Assembly: GCF_021390475.1 (NCBI RefSeq)
Contig: NZ_JAJUWS010000003.1
Span: 1-64,000, forward strand
DNA from: Streptomyces sp. ST2-7A
Lineage (GTDB): Bacteria; Actinomycetota; Actinomycetes; Streptomycetales; Streptomycetaceae
DNA: 64,000 nucleotides
Reading direction: 5' to 3'
Positions 44,182 through 52,070 of the stretch are shown here, piece by piece. How positions within the stretch are numbered: position 1 is the first letter of the stretch; each line of letters begins with the position of its first letter. Under the pieces are notes generated by a model, which saw only the letters and a program-made list of their open reading frames with translations, ran no database searches and was not told the DNA's origin. Both the position numbers and the translations under genes were made by a program.

Positions 44182-44994
44182 ATGGACGTGCGCAGGCGCA
44201 ACAACGTCGTGATCACCGGTCGGCCCGATGGCCCGGTGGTGATGCCGGCGCACGGCTTCGGGTGCGATCAGAACATGTGGCGCCTGGTGGTGCCGGCACT
44301 GGCCGAGCGGTACCGGGTGGTCCTCTTCGACCACGTCGGCTCCGGTCGCTCCGACCTCGGCTCCTGGGACGCCGAACGCTACGCGGACCTGAACGGCTAC
44401 GCCCGGGACGTGCTGGAGATCTGCGAGGAGCTCGACCTGCGCGAGGTGATCTTCGTCGGTCACTCGGTCAGCGCCATGATCGGGGCCCGGGCCGCCACCC
44501 GGGCGCCGGGGCTGTTCTCCGAGCTGGTGATGGTGGCGCCCTCGCCGTGCTACATCGACGACCCCGCCACCGGCTACCGGGGCGGCTTCACCGAGGCCGA
44601 CATCGAGGAGCTGCTGGAGGCGCTGGACTCCAACTACCTGGGGTGGTCGGCCGCCATGGCCCCGGTGATCATGGGCAATCCCGAGCGGCCGGAGCTGGGG
44701 CAGGAGCTGACCGACAGCTTCTGCGCCACCGATCCGGCGATCGCCCGGGTCTTCGCCCGCACCACCTTCCTCTCCGACACCCGCGCGGAACTGCCCCGGC
44801 TGCGGGTGCCGACGCTGATCCTGGAGTGCGAGCGGGACCCCATCGCCCCCCGGGAGGTCGGCGCCCACGTGCACGCCACGATCCCCGACAGCACTCTGGT
44901 GACGCTCGACGCCACCGGTCACTGTCCGCATCTCAGCGCCCCGGAGGCCACCGCCGACGCGATCCTCTCCTTCCTCGGGGAGCGCGGCCGATGA
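44182..44994 (+). CDS. RsbQ-like alpha/beta hydrolase
   Basis: A 270-residue homologue of Bacillus RsbQ, the hydrolase that activates the RsbP phosphatase under energy stress and is related to plant karrikin/strigolactone receptors. MPAHGFGCDQNMWRLVVPAL, VVLFDHVGSGRSDL, VMVAPSPCYIDDPATGY, GHCPHLSAPEATA are near-identical blocks. The predicted triad is Ser95 (VGHSVSAM), Asp219 (CERDPIAP) and His247, matching the positions of the Bacillus triad. The elbow is G-H-S-V-S rather than G-H-S-V-G. It overlaps the PAS-PP2C gene by ATGA. The ATG at 44182 lies 6 bases after CAGGAT; no ribosome site is evident. Confidence 0.88.
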   Translation: MDVRRRNNVVITGRPDGPVVMPAHGFGCDQNMWRLVVPALAERYRVVLFDHVGSGRSDLGSWDAERYADLNGYARDVLEICEELDLREVIFVGHSVSAMIGARAATRAPGLFSELVMVAPSPCYIDDPATGYRGGFTEADIEELLEALDSNYLGWSAAMAPVIMGNPERPELGQELTDSFCATDPAIARVFARTTFLSDTRAELPRLRVPTLILECERDPIAPREVGAHVHATIPDSTLVTLDATGHCPHLSAPEATADAILSFLGERGR

Positions 44995-46346
44995 TCCCGC
45001 CGGAGGCCGACGGCGACGGCTCGCCCCGCGGGGGCGAGGTGGGCGCCGATTCGCCCGCGCACGGGCCGGAGGCCTTCACCGCGCTGCTCGAGGACAGCGC
45101 CGAGGACCTGTACGAGCACGCGCCGTGCGGCTACCTCTCCACGCTGCTGGACGGGGAGATCGCGCGGATCAACGGCACCCTGCTCGGGTGGTTGGGCCTC
45201 GCCCGCGAGGACGTGGTGGGTCGGATGCGCTTCTCCGACCTGCTCACCGTCGGCGGCCGGCTCTACCACGAGACCCACTTCGCGCCGCTGCTGCTGATGC
45301 AGGGCGAGATCTCCGGCATCGCCCTGGAACTGCGCCGGTCCGACGGCGGACGGCTGCCGGTGCTGGTCACCTCCAAGGTGAAGACCGGTACCGACGGCCG
45401 GCAACAGCTCATCCGCACCACCGTCTTCGACGCCAGGGAGCGTCGGGCCTACGAGAACGAGTTGCTGCGCGCCCGGCTGGAGGCCGAGAAGGCGGCGACG
45501 ACGGCCGAACGGGAGCGTGAGACGGCCGAGCGGGAGCGGCTGCGGCTCCGGGAGGTGCTGGCGACCCTTCAGCGCAGCCTCCTGCCACCCTCGCTGCCCC
45601 CGGTACCGAATCTGGAGGCCGCCGCGTACTACCACACCGCCTCCCCCGACCACGTGGGCGGTGACTTCTACGACCTCTTCCCGCTCGGCGAGGAGCGGTG
45701 GGGGTTCTTCCTCGGGGACGTCTGCGGCAAGGGTCCCGAGGCCGCCGCCGTGACCTCGCTGATCCGCTACACCCTGCGCGCCGCCGTGCTGCACGAGCCG
45801 GACGCGGTCGGGGCCCTGCGCTCGCTCAACGGCGTGCTGCGCGAGCACGGAGCCGCCGGTGACCCGCGCCACTGCACCGTCATCGCCGGTTCGCTGAGCC
45901 CCGTGCGCACCGGGGAGTCCGCCGACGGCGGGCACGGGGCGCCGGGCGGGTACGAGATCCGACTGGCGGGCGGCGGTCATCCCCCGGCCCTGCTGCTGCG
46001 CTCGGACGGCCGGGTGGAGTACCTGCCCACTCCGGGCGGCGTGCTGGTCGGGATCCTGCCCGACCCGCGCTTCGTCGGCACCGGTATCGTCCTGCGTCCC
46101 GGCGACACCCTCCTGCTGTACACCGACGGCCTCACCGAGGCCCGGGTCGGGCCCGGGTCCGCCCGCTACGGCGAACAGGCCCTGCTCTCCTTCGCCGAGA
46201 ACCTGGCGCCGGTCGGTGCCGAGCGGCTGGTCGGCACCGTCTCCGACCTGCTGGAGGGGTTCGGCCCCGGCCCGGACGACGACACCGCGATCCTCGCGCT
46301 CGGTGTGCCGCCGCACCGGGCACACACCCCCGGGAGGCGGATATGA
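44991..46346 (+). CDS. RsbP-like PAS domain PP2C (SpoIIE-type) phosphatase
   Basis: A 451-residue serine phosphatase that should dephosphorylate a STAS antagonist. A PAS domain occupies about 30-150 (YEHAPCGYLSTLLDGEIARI, GRLPVLVTSKVK). A coiled coil follows (about 150-195, ENELLRARLEAEKAATTAER). The PP2C domain has HVGGDFYDLF, FFLGDVCGKGPEAAA, AGGGHPPALLL, LLYTDGLTEAR and GPDDDTAIL, so all metal-binding Asp are present. Its gene overlaps both neighbours by four bases. In Bacillus, RsbQ is needed to activate RsbP through its PAS domain; the same relation is likely here. Confidence 0.9.
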   Translation: MIPPEADGDGSPRGGEVGADSPAHGPEAFTALLEDSAEDLYEHAPCGYLSTLLDGEIARINGTLLGWLGLAREDVVGRMRFSDLLTVGGRLYHETHFAPLLLMQGEISGIALELRRSDGGRLPVLVTSKVKTGTDGRQQLIRTTVFDARERRAYENELLRARLEAEKAATTAERERETAERERLRLREVLATLQRSLLPPSLPPVPNLEAAAYYHTASPDHVGGDFYDLFPLGEERWGFFLGDVCGKGPEAAAVTSLIRYTLRAAVLHEPDAVGALRSLNGVLREHGAAGDPRHCTVIAGSLSPVRTGESADGGHGAPGGYEIRLAGGGHPPALLLRSDGRVEYLPTPGGVLVGILPDPRFVGTGIVLRPGDTLLLYTDGLTEARVGPGSARYGEQALLSFAENLAPVGAERLVGTVSDLLEGFGPGPDDDTAILALGVPPHRAHTPGRRI

Positions 46347-46729
46347 CCGATCTCAGCGACATGGACGGCCTGACCATCGATGTCCGGCGGGCCCCGAACG
46401 GAACCGTCCTCGCCGTGAGCGGCGAACTCGACTTCCACAGCGCGGAGGCCTTCCACACCGCCCTGCGCGATCTGACGCCCCGCCCGGGCGAGATACTCGT
46501 CCTCGATCTCGGCGGTCTGGAGTTCTGTGACTCCAGCGGCATCACCGGCTTCATCACGGCCCGCAATCGAGCCGTTGAGGCCGGGGCACGCATCGCGCTG
46601 ACCGGCGTGCCGGCGCACACCGCCCGGGTGCTGAACATCATGGGGTTGGATCCGGTCCTCCCCGCCCACCCCACGGCCGAGGCCGCCCTGCGCGCCGACG
46701 CCCGCCCCACCGGCACCGACGGCCCCTGA
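46343..46729 (+). CDS. STAS-domain anti-sigma factor antagonist
   Basis: A 128-residue antagonist of the SpoIIAA/RsbV type. TVLAVSGELDFHSAEAFHTA begins the STAS fold, and FCDSSGITGFITARNRA holds the phosphorylatable serine (Ser64/65). The chain ends with a disordered Ala/Thr tail. It should bind an anti-sigma kinase when dephosphorylated by the upstream PP2C enzyme. Its start overlaps the phosphatase stop. No anti-sigma kinase or sigma factor follows, so its partner must be encoded elsewhere. Confidence 0.9.
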   Translation: MTDLSDMDGLTIDVRRAPNGTVLAVSGELDFHSAEAFHTALRDLTPRPGEILVLDLGGLEFCDSSGITGFITARNRAVEAGARIALTGVPAHTARVLNIMGLDPVLPAHPTAEAALRADARPTGTDGP

Positions 46730-46768
46730 CCGGGCGCCCCGGACGGGGCCGGAGCGGCGCGTGGGGAG

Positions 46769-46799
46769 AGCCTCCAACCTCAAGTCCACCTGAGGTCAA
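46769..46799 (-). promoter_or_regulatory. MerR/SoxR-type promoter with 19-base spacer, pointing antisense
   Basis: On the minus strand TTGACC (46799-46794) and GAGGCT (46774-46769) are 19 bases apart, and the palindrome CCTCAAGTCCACCTGAGG (46778-46795) fills the spacer. Long spacers with such palindromes are the hallmark of MerR-family control; the half-sites match SoxR boxes. No gene on this strand follows. Confidence 0.6.
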
Positions 46800-46846
46800 G
46801 GGGTTTCGGAATTCCGGGTGTCGGGAGTCCCGCCCCGGCACGCGCC

Positions 46847-46882
46847 GAGGGGGCGGCGCCTCCGCACAGGTGCCGCCCCCTC
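46847..46882. terminator. strong terminator between STAS and ppdK genes
   Basis: Fifteen-base arms (46847-46861, 46868-46882; GAGGGGGCGGC core), with one G-U pair, surround a 6-base loop between converging genes. Confidence 0.7.
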
Positions 46883-46966
46883 GTCCCCCGTGTCACCGGA
46901 AGCCGCCGCCGCGGTGAGGGTCGGGGTGCGGCGGCGTCCTCCGGTCGGTCGGGGCGACCGGTCGGC

Positions 46967-49726
46967 TCAGCCGACCGCCGCCCGACCGGCCTCGAGCCGG
47001 GCCACCGGGACCCGGAACGGCGAGCAGGACACGTAGTCCAGCCCGACCTCGTGGAAGAAGTGCACCGACTCCGGGTCGCCACCGTGCTCACCGCAGACCC
47101 CGAGCTTGAGGTCGGGCCGGGTGGCGCGCCCGGCGCGGACGGCGGTGCGCACCAGGGCGCCGACCCCGTCCACGTCGATCGTCTCGAACGGCGAGGTGCC
47201 GAAGATGCCCTTCTCCAGGTAGGCGGCGAAGAAGCTGGATTCGACGTCGTCGCGGCTGAAGCCCCAGACGGTCTGGGTCAGGTCGTTGGTGCCGAAGGAG
47301 AAGAAATCGGCGCATTCGGCGATCTGGCCGGCGGTGAGGGCCGCCCGGGGCAGTTCGATCATCGTGCCCAGGGCCAGGCCGAGGTCGATGCCCCGAGCCC
47401 GTTCGATGTCCGCGATGATCCGCTCGGCGTCCTCGCGGACGATCTCCAACTCCTGCACCGTGCCGACCAGCGGGATCATGATCTCGACGTGCGGGTCACC
47501 GCCCGCGCGCCGACGGTCGGCGGCGGCCTCCGCGATGGCCCGCACCTGCATGGAGAACAGGCCGGGGATGACCAGCCCCAGCCGCACGCCGCGCAGCCCC
47601 AGCATGGGGTTCTGCTCGTGCAGGCGCCGGACGGCGGGCAGCAGTCGGCGGTCCTGTTCGTCGAGCGCGCCGTGGTCGCCGTTCCGCTCGGCCAGCGCGA
47701 CGCGTACCGACAGCTCGGTGAGGTCGGGCAGGAACTCGTGCAACGGCGGGTCCAGGAGGCGGACCGTCACCGGCAGACCGTCCATCGCCTCGAACAGCTC
47801 GGTGAAGTCGGCCCGTTGCAGCGGCAGCAGGGCGTCCAGGGCCCGGTCGCGGTCCTCCTCGCCCTCGGCGAGGATGAGGTGCTCGACGAGTTCGCGGCGC
47901 TCGCCGAGGAACATGTGCTCGGTGCGACACAGGCCGATACCCCGGGCGCCGAAACGGCGGGCGCGGGCCGCGTCGGGAGCGGTGTCGGCGTTGGCGCGGA
48001 CCTCCAACCGGCGGGCGGCGTCGGCGATGCCCATGATCCGGTCCACCGCGCGCACCAGGTCGTCGGCGCCGGGGTCGTCGGGGGCGACGCGCCCCTCGAA
48101 GTACTCCACGACCGGGGAGGGCACCACCGGGACCTCACCCCGGTGGACCCGGCCGGTGGAGCCGTCGATGGAGATCGTCTCGCCCTCGGTGACGACCACG
48201 GGGTCGCCGCCGGCGCGTCGCACGGTCAGCCGGCGTCCGGCGGTGTCCACCTCGACCTCCTCGGCGCCGCAGACGCAGGTCTTGCCCATGCCCCGGGCGA
48301 CGACGGCGGCGTGCGAGGTCTTGCCACCGCGCGAGGTGAGGATGCCGGCGGAGGCGATCATGCCGTCGAGGTCGTCGGGGGTGGTCTCCCTGCGCACCAG
48401 GATGACGGCCTCGCCGGCGGCGGCCCGCTCCACGGCCGTGGCCGAGTCGAAGACCACGCGGCCGACGGCGGCACCGGGCGAGGCGGGGATGCCGGAGGCG
48501 AGGTGCTCGACCTCGGCGTCGGGATCGAAGCGGGGGAACATCAACTGGGCGAGGCGTTCGCCGGTGACCCGTCGCAGGGCCTCGGTCTCGTCGATCAGGC
48601 CCTGGTCCACGAGCTGGGTGGCGATCCGGAAGGCGGCGGCGGCGGTGCGCTTGCCGACCCGGGTCTGGAGCATCCACAGGGTGCCGCGTTCGATGGTGAA
48701 CTCGATGTCGCACAGGTCCCGGTAGTGGTTCTCCAGGGTCTCCATGATGGACAGCAGTCGGTCGTGGCTCGCCTTGTCGAGGCGTTCGAGATCGGCGAGC
48801 GGCACGGTGTTGCGGATGCCGGCGACGACGTCCTCGCCCTGGGCGTTCTGCAGGTAGTCGCCGTAGACGCCCTGGTGGCCGGTGGCGGGGTCCCGGGTGA
48901 AGGCGACACCGGTGCCGGAGTCGGGGCCGAGGTTGCCGAAGACCATGGAGCAGATGTTGACGGCGGTCCCCAGGTCGTGGGGTATCCGCTCCTGTCGCCG
49001 GTACAGGCGGGCGCGGTCGCCGTTCCAGGAGTCGAAGACGGCGCGGATGGCGAGGTCCATCTGCTCGCGGGGCTCCTGGGGGAACTCCCGGCCGGCCTGC
49101 TCACGGACGATCGCCTTGAAGCGGTCGACGAGGACGGCGAGGCGATCGGCGTCGAGTTCGACATCGGTGGTGACCCCGGCCTCGGCCTTGAGTGTGTCGA
49201 TGGCCTCCTCGAAGAGATCGCCGTCCACGCCGAGGACGGTCTTGCCGAACATCTGGATCAGTCGGCGGTAGGAGTCCAGCGCGAAGCGCTCGTCCCCGGC
49301 CTGCGCGGCGAGGGCCACCACCGAGGTGTCGGAGAGCCCGATGTTGAGGACGGTGTCCATCATGCCGGGCATGGAGAACTTGGCGCCGGAGCGGACGGAG
49401 ACCAGGAGGGGGTCGTCACCCCGTCCGAGGCGCTTGCCCATGCGGCGCTCCAGCGCGTCGAGGTGCGCACTCACCTCGGCGCGGAGTTCCGGGGGCTCGG
49501 AGCCGGTCTCCAGGTAGGCGCAGCAGGCCTCGGTGGTGATGGTGAAGCCCGGTGGGACGGGCAGGCCGAGCCTGGTCATCTCGGCGAGGTTCGCGCCCTT
49601 GCCACCGAGCAGGTGCTTGAGGTCCTTGTGGCCCTCGGAGAAGTCGTAGACGTACTTCACCGGCGGAGCGGCGGGGGCCGCGGCTTCGAGGGTGACGGCG
49701 GGTACTCGTGTTCGTGTTTCCGGCAC
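46967..49726 (-). CDS. ppdK: pyruvate, phosphate dikinase
   Basis: It interconverts pyruvate, ATP and phosphate with PEP, AMP and pyrophosphate. Of 919 residues, the ATP-grasp part begins VYDFSEGHKDLKHLLGGKGANLAEMTRLG. The swivelling domain carries His472 in TSRGGKTSHAAVVARGMGK. The PEP/pyruvate barrel has LCRTEHMFLGERRELVEHLI, SFGTNDLTQTVWGFSRDD and the catalytic Cys878 in LGVCGEHGG. The GTG at 49726 was chosen because GAGGAG lies 8 bases upstream, and the upstream codons lack the family sequence. It is a single-gene unit. Confidence 0.95.
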   Translation of the reverse strand: MPETRTRVPAVTLEAAAPAAPPVKYVYDFSEGHKDLKHLLGGKGANLAEMTRLGLPVPPGFTITTEACCAYLETGSEPPELRAEVSAHLDALERRMGKRLGRGDDPLLVSVRSGAKFSMPGMMDTVLNIGLSDTSVVALAAQAGDERFALDSYRRLIQMFGKTVLGVDGDLFEEAIDTLKAEAGVTTDVELDADRLAVLVDRFKAIVREQAGREFPQEPREQMDLAIRAVFDSWNGDRARLYRRQERIPHDLGTAVNICSMVFGNLGPDSGTGVAFTRDPATGHQGVYGDYLQNAQGEDVVAGIRNTVPLADLERLDKASHDRLLSIMETLENHYRDLCDIEFTIERGTLWMLQTRVGKRTAAAAFRIATQLVDQGLIDETEALRRVTGERLAQLMFPRFDPDAEVEHLASGIPASPGAAVGRVVFDSATAVERAAAGEAVILVRRETTPDDLDGMIASAGILTSRGGKTSHAAVVARGMGKTCVCGAEEVEVDTAGRRLTVRRAGGDPVVVTEGETISIDGSTGRVHRGEVPVVPSPVVEYFEGRVAPDDPGADDLVRAVDRIMGIADAARRLEVRANADTAPDAARARRFGARGIGLCRTEHMFLGERRELVEHLILAEGEEDRDRALDALLPLQRADFTELFEAMDGLPVTVRLLDPPLHEFLPDLTELSVRVALAERNGDHGALDEQDRRLLPAVRRLHEQNPMLGLRGVRLGLVIPGLFSMQVRAIAEAAADRRRAGGDPHVEIMIPLVGTVQELEIVREDAERIIADIERARGIDLGLALGTMIELPRAALTAGQIAECADFFSFGTNDLTQTVWGFSRDDVESSFFAAYLEKGIFGTSPFETIDVDGVGALVRTAVRAGRATRPDLKLGVCGEHGGDPESVHFFHEVGLDYVSCSPFRVPVARLEAGRAAVG

Positions 49727-50356
49727 GGGACTACTCCTCGTGAACGGCTGCCCTGACAGCGGGAGGCTACCCCGCCGACCGCTCATCTGAGCATAATCGC
49801 CATCATTCGTGGCGGGCGTCACGCTCACCAAACGCGCATACACCACCAAGCGGCGCTTTCACCCCACGTCCACCCGCCGGATTCGGGATGTTCCACACCG
49901 GGACACCGACACCCCCGGGAGGACGGGAGCGGCCGTCGGGCCGCCGGATTCATCCCTTCCAGGGTGGTACGGAACGGTACGCGCGGCGACCCGGGCGGGG
50001 CCCGACACCCGTTCCGGTCGCGGCATGAGGGCGAGGACCGGGGTGACGGGCATCCCGTCGGACCCGGTCCGGGCGGCGGGGGTCGCGCTCATCCGAGCGG
50101 GGCGTCGGGGGCGCGCTCCCGGACGCACGCCGCCACCCGGTCGGACGGGAGCGGACCGGGACCTCCCGCCACGGGGCGCCGGCACGGCACCGGCGTGCCC
50201 CGGGACGGGCGGTGAGGGGCACCCACCACCTCGAGGGCGTTCGCCCCCACCGACACGACCACGGGTCCGCCCGCGCACCCGCACCCCGGGCCCGCGCGTC
50301 GGCACCCGGCCGACCCGGAGCCGGTACCCACCCGGAGACGAGCCGCGGGGCCCGGC
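49727..50356. other. intergenic region upstream of ppdK
   Basis: 630 bases without a supported gene. A possible ppdK -10 (TATGCT, minus strand, 49795-49790) lies about 60 bases from the start without a clear -35. The remainder is GC-rich and shows only short stems. Confidence 0.45.
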
Positions 50357-51586
50357 TCAGGCCACGGAGGTGGTCCGACCGACCGACCGGGCCGGGGCGA
50401 CCGTCGCGAGCCGGCGGTCCGCCCGCTCCGGGGCGTACAACTCGTCGGCCAGCAGGACGGCCGCACCGATCAGTCCCGCCCGGTCACCGAGACGGGAGGT
50501 GACCACCTGGAGGTGGGCGGTGGTGCGGGGCAGCGCCCGCCGGTAGAGCAACTCCCGGATACCGGTGAGGAACGGTGGCCCGGCGAGATCCCCGGCGAGC
50601 ATGAGCACGCCGGGGTTGACCACGGTCACCACGGTGGTCAGCACGTCGCCGACCACCCGCCCGGCCTCGCGGGCCAGCCGCACGGCGTCCGGGTGCCCGG
50701 CCTCCAGCAGTTCGCGCACCCCGGACCCGGAGGCCGTGGGCACCCCCTCGGCGGTGAGCCGGGCGGCCAGGGCCCGACCGCTGGCCACGGCGGCCAGACA
50801 GCCGCGCGAACCGCACACGCACGGGGCGTCGGCGGTGCGGATGTGGCCGATGTCACCCGCCCCGCCGTCGATGCCCCGGTACAGGCCGCCGTCGATCACC
50901 ATGCCGGCACCTATACCGGTGGAGACCTTCACCAACAGGAAGGCCGAGCAGTCGGGATGCCCGTGGCGCTGTTCGGCCAGCGCCATCAGGTTGGCGTCGT
51001 TCTCCACCAGGATCGGCAGGGCGGGATCGGTGCCGAGACGTTCGGCGAGAACGGCGCCCATGCGTTCCGGCAGTGGATGACCTCCCCAACCCGGCATGAT
51101 CGGCGGGTCGACCAGGCGGCGGGTGGCGGCGTCCACGGGGCCGGGAACCGACAGGCCGGCACCACAGATTCGGGCCGGACCGACCCCGTCGCGGTGGGGG
51201 GCGCGCTCGAGCAATCGGGTGAACCGCTCACCCAGGAGGTCCAACGCGCGGTCCGGACCGTCCGCGATGGAGAGCGGGCCGACATGTTCGTCCAGCACCC
51301 GACCGGAGAGGTCGAGCAGGGCGACGCGGGCGCTGCGGGTCTCCAGGACGGCGGCGAGGACGAGGGCGTGCGAGGCGTCGAACTCCAGCCGCACGGCGGG
51401 GCGTCCACCGGTGGAGGACTCGGCCGGACCGGGCGTCTCGCGGATCCAGCCGGCCCGCAGCAGGGGCTCCAGTCGGCTGCCGACGGTCGAGCGGGCCAGA
51501 CCGGTGACACGCTGCAGTTCCCCCCGGGTGGTGGCCCGACCCCGGCGGATCAATCCGAGGAGGTGCCCCGAACTCGCCTGACTCAT
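50357..51586 (-). CDS. ROK-family transcriptional repressor
   Basis: A 409-residue sugar-responsive regulator. The winged helix is HLLGLIRRGRATTRGELQRV and GLARSTVGSRLEPLLRAGW. The ROK kinase-like domain has GAGLSVPGPVD, PILVENDANLMAL, LLVKVSTGIGAGMVIDGGLY and GGAGDIGHIRT. The zinc motif is CVCGSRGCLAAVASG, where the usual Glu after CL is Ala. The ATG at 51586 follows GGGGA; a GTG at 51634 would add 16 residues. It diverges from a pair of glycoside hydrolase genes, which are its likely targets, with a polysaccharide breakdown sugar as the likely effector. Confidence 0.85.
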   Translation of the reverse strand: MSQASSGHLLGLIRRGRATTRGELQRVTGLARSTVGSRLEPLLRAGWIRETPGPAESSTGGRPAVRLEFDASHALVLAAVLETRSARVALLDLSGRVLDEHVGPLSIADGPDRALDLLGERFTRLLERAPHRDGVGPARICGAGLSVPGPVDAATRRLVDPPIMPGWGGHPLPERMGAVLAERLGTDPALPILVENDANLMALAEQRHGHPDCSAFLLVKVSTGIGAGMVIDGGLYRGIDGGAGDIGHIRTADAPCVCGSRGCLAAVASGRALAARLTAEGVPTASGSGVRELLEAGHPDAVRLAREAGRVVGDVLTTVVTVVNPGVLMLAGDLAGPPFLTGIRELLYRRALPRTTAHLQVVTSRLGDRAGLIGAAVLLADELYAPERADRRLATVAPARSVGRTTSVA

Positions 51587-51683
51587 CCCACTGTTCCCCG
51601 TCCTCTCCGACGGCGGCGACACCGCCTTCAGCACATCAAGGAAATGTTACGGGAGGACTTTTGACCGTTAAGCCGACGTAACT

Positions 51684-51695
51684 CTGCGGTATCGT
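51684..51695 (+). promoter_or_regulatory. possible extended -10 promoter of the hydrolase pair
   Basis: TATCGT at 51690-51695 is preceded by TG; TTGACC lies at 51661-51666, too far (23 bases) for a standard promoter. The divergent ROK gene starts about 75 bases away. Confidence 0.3.
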
Positions 51696-51722
51696 GGCCA
51701 TAAGCGGTAAAGCCCGACTCCT

Positions 51723-52070
51723 GTGGAGCCCTTCGTGGAAAGCGCGAGACCGACGACCGACGTCCTGCCGGATACCGGCGCGGGCCCCGACCTGCCCCCG
51801 ACCTCCCCGAACACCCGCCGGGAAGACGCGCACACCCTCCCGACCCCGCCCGGCGCACCGCCGTACCCGGCGTCGGCGCCGCACCGGGCCGAGGCGTCCG
51901 ACGCCCCCCGTTTCACCCGCCCCGCGTATGCTCCCGGCGCTCCCGCCGGGCATGTCGGGTGCCGTCGGGTCCCGCTTCGGGGGAGACGCCGGGTGATTCG
52001 CGTCACCCCCGGCGCCCGTACCGCTCACACACCCGTCGCCCGCGCGTCCCGCGCCGGGGTCGCCGCATGA
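51723..52070 (+). CDS. possible small ORF upstream of the hydrolase pair, 115 aa
   Basis: The frame starts at GTG 51723 (MEPFVESARPTTDVLPDTG) and its stop overlaps the next ATG (ATGA at 52067), a common actinobacterial coupling. The first 70 codons end in G or C about 90% of the time, but the second half falls to about 75% and turns Arg/Ala-rich. No domain is recognised and no good ribosome site precedes it. It may be a leader ORF or not coding. Confidence 0.3.
   Translation: MEPFVESARPTTDVLPDTGAGPDLPPTSPNTRREDAHTLPTPPGAPPYPASAPHRAEASDAPRFTRPAYAPGAPAGHVGCRRVPLRGRRRVIRVTPGARTAHTPVARASRAGVAA

Noticed and set aside
46132..46789. Minus-strand gene behind the MerR-type promoter
   Set aside because: Frames here start before the predicted transcript start or are Arg/Ala-rich shadows of the STAS and phosphatase genes, without ribosome sites.
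47051..49756. Plus-strand frame of 901 codons opposite ppdK
   Set aside because: It is a shadow of ppdK, rich in Gly, Ala, Val and Asp, with no recognisable fold.
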